From assembly GCA_002441125.1 (NCBI GenBank), contig DJVI01000014.1:1-40004 (forward strand): a stretch of DNA of 40,004 nucleotides, read 5' to 3'. Made by a program: the position numbers and the translations under genes. The notes below the pieces were generated by a model that ran no database searches, was not told the DNA's origin, and worked only from the letters and a program-made list of their open reading frames with translations. Shown here piece after piece: positions 34,842 to 40,004 of the stretch (position 1 is the first letter of the stretch; every line of letters begins with the position of its first letter). Source of the stretch: Caldifarciminota bacterium UBA6260. GTDB lineage: Bacteria; Hydrothermota; 32-111.

Positions 34842-35983
34842 AAATTTTTTACATAAGGTTTCAAGATTTTAAAAAAAGGTTTTACATTTCAAGTGAAAGG
34901 GAAATAGTTAGATCTTTCAATAGATTAGGTTTAGAATCCCAACTTATTGCTTTTGGAAAAAAGGAGGATGAACCTGAATTTGTAAAACTATTCAACTCTT
35001 ACAAAGATATAAAAATCCTTATCAAATTGAAGATAGTTAAATATATTTTTAGGATGAAAAAAGAAAAGATAGTTTATGTTTTTGATCCAAACTCTTTAAT
35101 ATTATTTTTACCCAACTTTCTTTATAGAAAAATTTTTGGTGGCAAACAGAGATTCGTTCTTGATGTTAGATCTATTCCAGTTGTTAACCCGACCAAGAGG
35201 GAGATGGAAATGTTCAAATCTGTTCTCTGGATATCCTATTTCTTTTTCGATGGATTCTCATTCATTACAGATGAAACCAAAAGAATCTGTGAAGGCTACA
35301 TTAAAAAAAGATTTTCAAATTATACCATCTATCCGTCTGGAGTTAACATAGATTGTTTTTTTGTTAGAAGTAAAAATGAAAAAATTTCAAAAAGTTATGG
35401 ACTTGAAAATAAAAAGGTTATTTTTTATCATGGTTCAATATCAAAGAAAAGAGGTTTAGAAGAACTGATAGAATCTGTTGAAAAATTAAAAAAAGATTAT
35501 AAAGATTTAATACTTTTTGTTTTAGGTTCTGGAGACAGAGAGATTGAAAAAAATATAGTTGAAACGAAAAATATTTTATTACCACCAGTTAGTTATGAAG
35601 AGGTACCTGAATATATTAGTGTTGCCTCTGTATGTGTTTCTCCACTTCCAGATCTTATATGGTGGAGGGGTGCGAGTTCTTTAAAAGTTATGGAATATAT
35701 GGCTATGGGAAAACCTTTAGTTCTTTCTGAAATAAAACCTCATTTGGATGTTTTACCTAAAGATATCAAGGGTTATGTTCTTTATAAACCTACCTCATCT
35801 GAAAATCTTTACAAAGCGCTGAAGGAATTTTTTGAGAATAGAGAAAAGTATGAAAAAGAATCTTTAAAACTTTCCCAATATGTTAAGAATAATTTTTCTT
35901 ATGACATTATCGCAAAAAGAGTTTATCAATTTTACAGAATAAAACTTTTTGGAGAAAATGATGAATTTTGCTATAGAGAATAA
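34838..35983 (+). CDS. Glycosyltransferase, GT4-like
   Basis: A 381-residue GT-B protein. Its second domain shows IFYHGSISKKRGLEELIES, FVLGSGDRE, and SSLKVMEYMAMGKPLVLSEI, which are the donor-site motifs of GT4. GTG at 34838 overlaps the previous stop (GTGA) and is eight bases from GAGGAG at 34824-34829; the alternative GTG at 34829 would overlap its own ribosome site. The donor and linkage are unknown. Confidence 0.87.
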   Translation: MKIFYIRFQDFKKRFYISSEREIVRSFNRLGLESQLIAFGKKEDEPEFVKLFNSYKDIKILIKLKIVKYIFRMKKEKIVYVFDPNSLILFLPNFLYRKIFGGKQRFVLDVRSIPVVNPTKREMEMFKSVLWISYFFFDGFSFITDETKRICEGYIKKRFSNYTIYPSGVNIDCFFVRSKNEKISKSYGLENKKVIFYHGSISKKRGLEELIESVEKLKKDYKDLILFVLGSGDREIEKNIVETKNILLPPVSYEEVPEYISVASVCVSPLPDLIWWRGASSLKVMEYMAMGKPLVLSEIKPHLDVLPKDIKGYVLYKPTSSENLYKALKEFFENREKYEKESLKLSQYVKNNFSYDIIAKRVYQFYRIKLFGENDEFCYRE

Positions 35984-37910
35984 ATTTTTAAGAATAATTT
36001 TTATTTTCCTTTTAGTGTTGCTAGTACTATTTTTAGGGAAAGCTGATACTTTGAAAATCGCTCTTGTTGGAGTATTGTTTTTAAGTGTTATAGTTGTAAC
36101 AAATGTTGAACTCGCTTTAATCATTCTTGTATTTTCCGGATACACTTTCAATTTTGCTGTCGAAGTTTACCATTTGCCAGGTAAGATAGTTTTTCTATAC
36201 GATCTGATAATATATATGCTATTTCTTTTCAGTTTGATAAATGGTAAAAAGAAGATTTACAAAATAGAGATACTTTTCATTTTCTATGTCGTATTTTTAA
36301 TAATCTCAACTGTGCTTGGAAGAGAATCCTTACCGCTCAAGTTGAAGGTCCTTATCATGTATATCAGATACCCGATACTTTTTATGGGTTTGATGAGACT
36401 AAATATTACAACTGAAAATTATAAGAGAATTATAAAATTCATAATTTTGATGTCAATTTTACAGGTTCCAACTTCAATATTCCAATTTTTGAATGGAAAC
36501 AGAGCTGATTGGTGTGGTGGTTTTCTTGCAAGGTATGGCAGTGGAATAAATGCTGTTTTGATGACCGTTATGTTTTTGATAATTCTTGGAATTATGATAG
36601 TTGATAGGATCAGGTTAAAGTATCTTCTCTATTCTGCATTTTTCATGATACCACTTGTTCTTTCATCAGCAAGGGCTGGATTCATTTTTTTTGGAGTATC
36701 TTTAATATTTATGTTCCTTGTTTATATGTTGCATGTTAAATACACTTCAGTTTATTCTATATTCTTCACTGTAATAGGAATAGTTTTAATATTTGTGATA
36801 TTCTATTTAACTTTGATATATATAGTTCCAATGTTTGAACCTGAAACAGCGAAAACTTTACAAACTATATCTTCTGTGGAAAATATAAAAAAGGATATGG
36901 TTGGAACATATACTGAAGGGAAATTAAAAAGGTTGAGTAACCTTCTCTTCGCTTACCAGTATTTGACAAGGGATATACTCACCTTAACTTTTGGAAATGG
37001 TCCGGGAACAGTTGCAATATCCAAAAATTTCGGAACATCCAATTTTCTGAGAGAGTATGAAATGGTATTTGAACCTTCAATATCACTTCCAACTTTCATA
37101 CTTGAAATTGGTATTGGAGGAGTTCTTATACTTCTTATTATTTATATTTACATTATTATGTTCTCACTTTCAAGAGCGATACATATAGAGGATAAATTTT
37201 TAAGAATTATATCTTTCGCTTTGCCTGGCATCTCGGTTGTTTACCTTGTTGCTTCAATATATACTGCAGTTTGGGCTCAGGAGGCTTTACAACTTGTACT
37301 TTTGATATCATTTGCAGCGATAATTGAACCAGCTTCAAAAGCTGTTAAAAGAGAAAAAAGTTTTGCTGTTCTATTTTTAAAATACATAAGACCTGGAGAA
37401 AAGAATTCAATTATGGAGATTTTAAAGGTTTTGCATAGCAGTGAAATAAAAACTGTGTTTGTAGTTTCAAGAGAGGATAATGGAAACCTTATCTGGATTA
37501 TGGATAATAAACACAGGTATGAAGGTATGAGGTTCAAATATATAAAAGTTCTTAACGATGGGCCTTTTGACCAGGTTTTTATTATACAATCTATTCTTGA
37601 AAAATATAAAGTTAACCTTTTGTTCCTTTATGGTGACGAGAAGGATATTGTTCAGAAAGATTATTTAAGAAAAGTTTTAATATCGAAACATTCCCATCTT
37701 AAAATTTTTGAAGAGAATAAAAATGTAAGATCATTCATTCTAAAGGTTGACAGAAGGGACAGTGTGAAATTCATTTATTTTATAAAGGATAAAGAATTAA
37801 CTGAAAAAGGGAATTACCTTGAAATTCTTGAAAGTGAGTTTAAAGAATACAATATACCACTTTCGATAATTAAAAAAAACATAGAAATAGGGAGTGAAAA
37901 TGTACAATAG
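35961..37910 (+). CDS. Wzy/O-antigen-ligase-like membrane protein with long soluble tail
   Basis: A 649-residue protein. Residues 1 to about 455 have some 10-12 membrane segments, a large loop with GNGPGTVA and the SARAGFIFF segment, which is the layout of the Wzy_C / O-antigen ligase family. It would polymerise or ligate the repeat units outside the membrane. The last 190 residues are soluble and rich in Lys, Glu and Ile, with no family that I recognise; such a tail is unusual. ATG 35961 is preferred over TTG 35949 or ATG 35958 because GGAG at 35951-35954 is then six bases away. Confidence 0.8.
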   Translation: MNFAIENKFLRIIFIFLLVLLVLFLGKADTLKIALVGVLFLSVIVVTNVELALIILVFSGYTFNFAVEVYHLPGKIVFLYDLIIYMLFLFSLINGKKKIYKIEILFIFYVVFLIISTVLGRESLPLKLKVLIMYIRYPILFMGLMRLNITTENYKRIIKFIILMSILQVPTSIFQFLNGNRADWCGGFLARYGSGINAVLMTVMFLIILGIMIVDRIRLKYLLYSAFFMIPLVLSSARAGFIFFGVSLIFMFLVYMLHVKYTSVYSIFFTVIGIVLIFVIFYLTLIYIVPMFEPETAKTLQTISSVENIKKDMVGTYTEGKLKRLSNLLFAYQYLTRDILTLTFGNGPGTVAISKNFGTSNFLREYEMVFEPSISLPTFILEIGIGGVLILLIIYIYIIMFSLSRAIHIEDKFLRIISFALPGISVVYLVASIYTAVWAQEALQLVLLISFAAIIEPASKAVKREKSFAVLFLKYIRPGEKNSIMEILKVLHSSEIKTVFVVSREDNGNLIWIMDNKHRYEGMRFKYIKVLNDGPFDQVFIIQSILEKYKVNLLFLYGDEKDIVQKDYLRKVLISKHSHLKIFEENKNVRSFILKVDRRDSVKFIYFIKDKELTEKGNYLEILESEFKEYNIPLSIIKKNIEIGSENVQ

Positions 37911-38961
37911 TATAGATGTTCCTTTATTTATAACTATTGAAAAGGAAGCTCTTTTTAATGTAAAAAGAATTCTTGAGAAAGCAAACCTTTTTATAAATAA
38001 CCCTGTTATTGTAACAGATAAAGGTAAATCTTATGATTATGCAAAAATAGTTGGAAAAAGGTTGAAAATAAAAAATGACAGGTTTATCTTCGTTAGCGAT
38101 AATACCTACGAAGAGGTTAAAAGAGTTGAAAGGTTCGCAAGGAGTTTGAAATCAGATTTTATAATAGGTATAGGTGGTGGAAAATCTCTTGACATAGGCA
38201 AATTCGCTTGCTATAGATATGGAGGATATTTTTTAAGTATACCCACATTGCCTTCACATGATGGTATAGCATCTCCAGTGGCTTCAATAATGATAGATGG
38301 TAAAAGGATGTCTGTTGGTGCTTCAATGCCTGTAGGAATAATTGTTGATATTGATGTTATAAAGAGTGCTCCCAAAAGGTTTCTATATTCCGGAATAATG
38401 GACATTGTTTCTAATATATCCGCAATAAATGATTGGGAACTCGCTTATAGAAAAGGTTATGAGATAAAATATAACGGTTTTTCAAAAGCGATAGCGTTCT
38501 CAGCAGCAGAAAGTGTTTTAAACTATGAGGATAAGAATATATATAAAGAGGAATTTATAAAAATACTTTTGAATAGTTTGGTTCTCTCAGGAATAGCTAT
38601 GGAAATAGCAGGTTCATCAAGACCCGCATCTGGTGCGGAACATAACTTTTCACATGCTTATGATCTTTTATACCCTGATAATCAATTCTTACATGGTGAG
38701 AAGGTTGGTGCAGGACATCTTTTGGTATCTTTTTTAAGAGACAAAAATGAATACAAAAAAATATTCTCATGTTTCAAGTCATTTGAAATATTGGAAGAAT
38801 TAAAAAATATTTTCCATGATGAAGATAAAATTTTTGAATCTTTAAAAAAAGCGAAAGATTTAAGAAAAGACAGATATTCTTTTTTAAATGAAATACCTTT
38901 CGATGAGAGAATCTTCAGAAGTGTTGTTAAAAAAGTAAAAAAAGATATATTCTCATTTTAA
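37900..38961 (+). CDS. Glycerol-1-phosphate dehydrogenase, archaeal EgsA-like
   Basis: Would reduce dihydroxyacetone phosphate to sn-glycerol-1-phosphate with NAD(P)H. The 353-residue protein has GIGGGKSLDIGKF (residues 90-102), LPSHDGIASPVASI (118-130), and SSRPASGAEHNFSHAYD. Predicted zinc ligands are Asp168, His248 and His265. The SHDGIASP segment resembles archaeal EgsA more than the bacterial AraM proteins I can recall. ATG 37900 is chosen over GTG 37894 because GGAG is five bases upstream. It is the last gene of the polysaccharide operon and overlaps the convergent MerR gene by nine bases. Confidence 0.82.
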   Translation: MYNSIDVPLFITIEKEALFNVKRILEKANLFINNPVIVTDKGKSYDYAKIVGKRLKIKNDRFIFVSDNTYEEVKRVERFARSLKSDFIIGIGGGKSLDIGKFACYRYGGYFLSIPTLPSHDGIASPVASIMIDGKRMSVGASMPVGIIVDIDVIKSAPKRFLYSGIMDIVSNISAINDWELAYRKGYEIKYNGFSKAIAFSAAESVLNYEDKNIYKEEFIKILLNSLVLSGIAMEIAGSSRPASGAEHNFSHAYDLLYPDNQFLHGEKVGAGHLLVSFLRDKNEYKKIFSCFKSFEILEELKNIFHDEDKIFESLKKAKDLRKDRYSFLNEIPFDERIFRSVVKKVKKDIFSF

Positions 38962-39516
38962 CTTTTTTATATTTTTTATAATCGGTTTAACATCGTTTAT
39001 CGTATCATATATTTCTTTTATACGATTTTCTATTTTTTGAGTGTCAGAGTTTTCAATTATATATTTTATCTGTTCAAGGTCGAAACCGAGTTTTTGAAGA
39101 TTTTTAATAAAATTTATATGAATTATCAGAGAATCTTTATAAAGTCTAACTCCTCCTTTTGATCTGACAGCGGGGAAGAATAGCCCCACCTCTTCCCAAT
39201 ATTTTATCCTTCTTGCTGATAGATTATATTTTTTGCAGAATTCTCCTATAGAATAAAGTTTTTCTCCACCATCATCTTTTTCATGTGGAAAACCAACCTC
39301 CCTCGAGATTTTCGTGATTTCATAATCTGTAAAACCTAACTGCTTAAGTTCAACTATCTTTTTAACTTTTTGTATATCTTTACTGAAGAAAAATAACTCA
39401 GGTTCCTTCTGTGCTGGAAAGATTATTTTTCTTTGAACAAGTTTCAAAAGAAAATCCAGAGATATATTTGTCTCCTTTAACATCTCACTTAATGAAATTA
39501 TATTTTTTTTCTCCAT
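38953..39516 (-). CDS. Tandem MerR-type transcription regulator
   Basis: A 187-residue protein with two MerR-like helix-turn-helix units. The first (residues about 7-70) is divergent: ISLSEMLKETNISLDFLLK. The second (about 87-155) is canonical: LYSIGEFCKKYNLSARRIKYWEEVG, then SKGGVRLY and LGFDLEQIKYIIE. The short C-terminal helix has no sensory domain or metal-binding cysteines. The promoter and a perfect palindrome directly upstream suggest autoregulation. The ATG lies where transcription should start, so the mRNA may be leaderless. Its target beyond itself is unknown; tuf, transcribed the other way, and G1PDH are neighbours. Confidence 0.82.
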   Translation of the reverse strand: MEKKNIISLSEMLKETNISLDFLLKLVQRKIIFPAQKEPELFFFSKDIQKVKKIVELKQLGFTDYEITKISREVGFPHEKDDGGEKLYSIGEFCKKYNLSARRIKYWEEVGLFFPAVRSKGGVRLYKDSLIIHINFIKNLQKLGFDLEQIKYIIENSDTQKIENRIKEIYDTINDVKPIIKNIKKLK

Positions 39517-39522
39517 TTTCCA

Positions 39523-39551
39523 ATTATATACTATTGACAGTTAACTGTCAA
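39523..39551 (-). promoter_or_regulatory. Promoter of the MerR gene (TTGACA-17-TATAAT)
   Basis: On the minus strand TTGACA (39551-39546) and TATAAT (39528-39523) are exactly consensus and 17 bases apart. The expected start is seven bases beyond the -10, which is the A of the ATG at 39516. The -35 lies inside an 18-base perfect palindrome. Confidence 0.75.
39534..39551. promoter_or_regulatory. Perfect 18-base palindrome, likely regulator operator
   Basis: TTGACAGTTAACTGTCAA is its own reverse complement. It covers the -35 and part of the spacer of the MerR promoter, so a dimer bound here would block or remodel RNA polymerase. The likely binder is the adjacent tandem MerR protein, by position. 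Confidence 0.7.
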
Positions 39552-39692
39552 CATTTTTGTTTAAGTTTAAAATTTCCCGAAGAAGATTAAAAAGTATGTT
39601 AAAAATATTCATTTTAAAAAAATTTTGCAATATATAAATTATTAAAAAACATACACTTAATAATAACTACCCATCATTTTGAAATTTACCTC

Positions 39693-39721
39693 TTGACAAA
39701 TTTCCAAAAGATGTATATATT
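39693..39721 (+). promoter_or_regulatory. Promoter of tuf
   Basis: TTGACA (39693-39698) and TATATT (39716-39721) are 17 bases apart. The expected start is near 39728, leaving a leader of about 68 bases before the ATG at 39796. The region upstream (39552-39690) is very A/T-rich and shows no coding frame; it may act as an UP element. Confidence 0.65.
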
Positions 39722-39795
39722 TCAAATTCTTAAATTTTTTATTTAGTGTAATTCTACTAATTGTGAAAATTATTTAATCTTTTAAGGAGGATTAA

Positions 39796-40004
39796 ATGGC
39801 GAAGGAGAAATTTGAAAGGACGAAGCTTCATATGAACATAGGGACGATAGGGCATGTTGATCATGGTAAGACGACATTGACAGCTGCGATAACGAAGGTA
39901 TTGGCGTTAAAGAAGTATGCTGAGTTTACGGCGTATGATCAGATAGACAAGGCGCCAGAGGAGAAGGCGAGGGGTATAACGATAAATGTGGCGCACATAG
40001 AGTA
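39796..40004 (+). CDS. tuf: Elongation factor Tu, 5' part (cut by window end)
   Basis: Delivers aminoacyl-tRNA to the ribosome as a GTPase. About 70 codons are visible, opening AKEKFERTKLHMNIGTIGHV with the G1 loop GHVDHGKT, then YDQIDKAPEEKARGITIN, the switch I region. The perfect TAAGGAGG site lies just before the ATG. The segment is about 45% G+C (95 of 209 bases), well above its neighbours, with many GCG, ACG and AAG codons. That may reflect expression-linked codon choice or a different origin. The rest of the gene is outside the window. Confidence 0.96.
   Translation, partial: MAKEKFERTKLHMNIGTIGHVDHGKTTLTAAITKVLALKKYAEFTAYDQIDKAPEEKARGITINVAHIE

Larger units (their letters stand above)
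39517..39795. other. Intergenic region between the MerR gene and tuf
   Basis: The longest gene-free stretch in the window (279 bases). It holds the MerR promoter with its palindrome at one end and the tuf promoter and leader at the other. Between them lies A/T-rich sequence with no open frame and no convincing hairpin. A weak 5-base-pair stem (TTAGT/ACTAA) sits in the tuf leader near 39740-39757. I see no RNA gene here. Confidence 0.7.

Noticed and set aside
39534..39562. Plus-strand promoter starting at TTGACA inside the palindrome
   Set aside because: No -10-like hexamer occurs 16-18 bases downstream; the same bases fit the minus-strand promoter exactly.
39740..39757. Hairpin in the tuf leader as a regulatory element
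   Set aside because: Only five weak base pairs with an eight-base loop; no conserved motif.
1..40004. CRISPR arrays, insertion sequences, prophage or defence genes
   Set aside because: No direct repeats with spacers, transposase, integrase or phage-type proteins were seen in any part of the window.

Overview
The window reads as a dense, AT-rich bacterial chromosome segment. It is bacterial because it has heterotetrameric GlyQ/GlyS, bacterial LeuRS, EF-Tu, RsmD, RsmI, RlmH, GreA-type and BY-kinase proteins, Shine-Dalgarno sites of the AAGGAG type, and sigma-A-like promoters (TTGAxx, 16-17 bp, TATAAT). A coding sample near position 38,070 is about 30% G+C. Arginine is mostly AGA/AGG and isoleucine often ATA, and proteins are rich in Lys, Glu and Ile. 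Those traits are common in thermophilic or anaerobic deep-branching lineages. Lipoproteins and an exopolysaccharide locus are present, but I cannot name the phylum from sequence alone.

Layout. 1-5077 (+): 3' part of leuS, truA, a small transaldolase, a one-HKD phospholipase-D lipoprotein, and purB. 5035-6953 (-): a two-gene unit of secreted alkaline phosphatase and a class II aldolase, whose 3' end overlaps purB. 6954-7068: back-to-back promoters. 7069-23054 (+): a roughly 16-kb run with almost no gaps. It starts with tRNA-Pro(GGG) and continues glyQ, glyS, a DUF4388/PATAN-like protein, rsmI, a CDP-alcohol phosphatidyltransferase, inositol-3-phosphate synthase, tmk, a CtpA-type protease, rsmD, coaD, a rhomboid protease, a YhcC-type radical SAM protein, rlmH, a giant GreA-domain protein, a TlpA-like lipid- or periplasm-facing thioredoxin protein, and a small membrane protein. 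23115-27929 (+): panD, lipA, a Mrp/NBP35 ATPase, a TIM-barrel protein, map and an M18 aminopeptidase, behind their own promoter. 27988-38961 (+): a polysaccharide locus behind another promoter, with SLBB protein, Wzz/BY-kinase, Gmd, flippase, hexapeptide transferase, two GT4 glycosyltransferases, a Wzy-like protein with a long soluble tail, and an archaeal-type glycerol-1-phosphate dehydrogenase. 38953-39516 (-): a tandem MerR regulator with its own palindromic operator. 39796-end (+): the start of tuf.

How the parts fit. Translation and RNA modification genes (leuS, truA, glyQS, rsmI, rsmD, rlmH, map, tuf) are mixed with cofactor genes (panD, coaD, lipA) and envelope genes. Two places bear on membrane lipids. 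One is Ino1 plus a CDP-alcohol phosphatidyltransferase, which together could make an inositol phospholipid. The other is an archaeal-type G1P dehydrogenase in the polysaccharide operon. No prenyl-glyceryl transferase is in the window, so ether-lipid synthesis is not shown here.

Most starts are placed by overlap with the previous stop (ATGA, GTGA, TTGA or TAATG) and by Shine-Dalgarno spacing. No classical hairpin-plus-U-tract terminator was found. The only gene-free stretch approaching 300 bases is 39517-39795, which holds two promoters and an operator.
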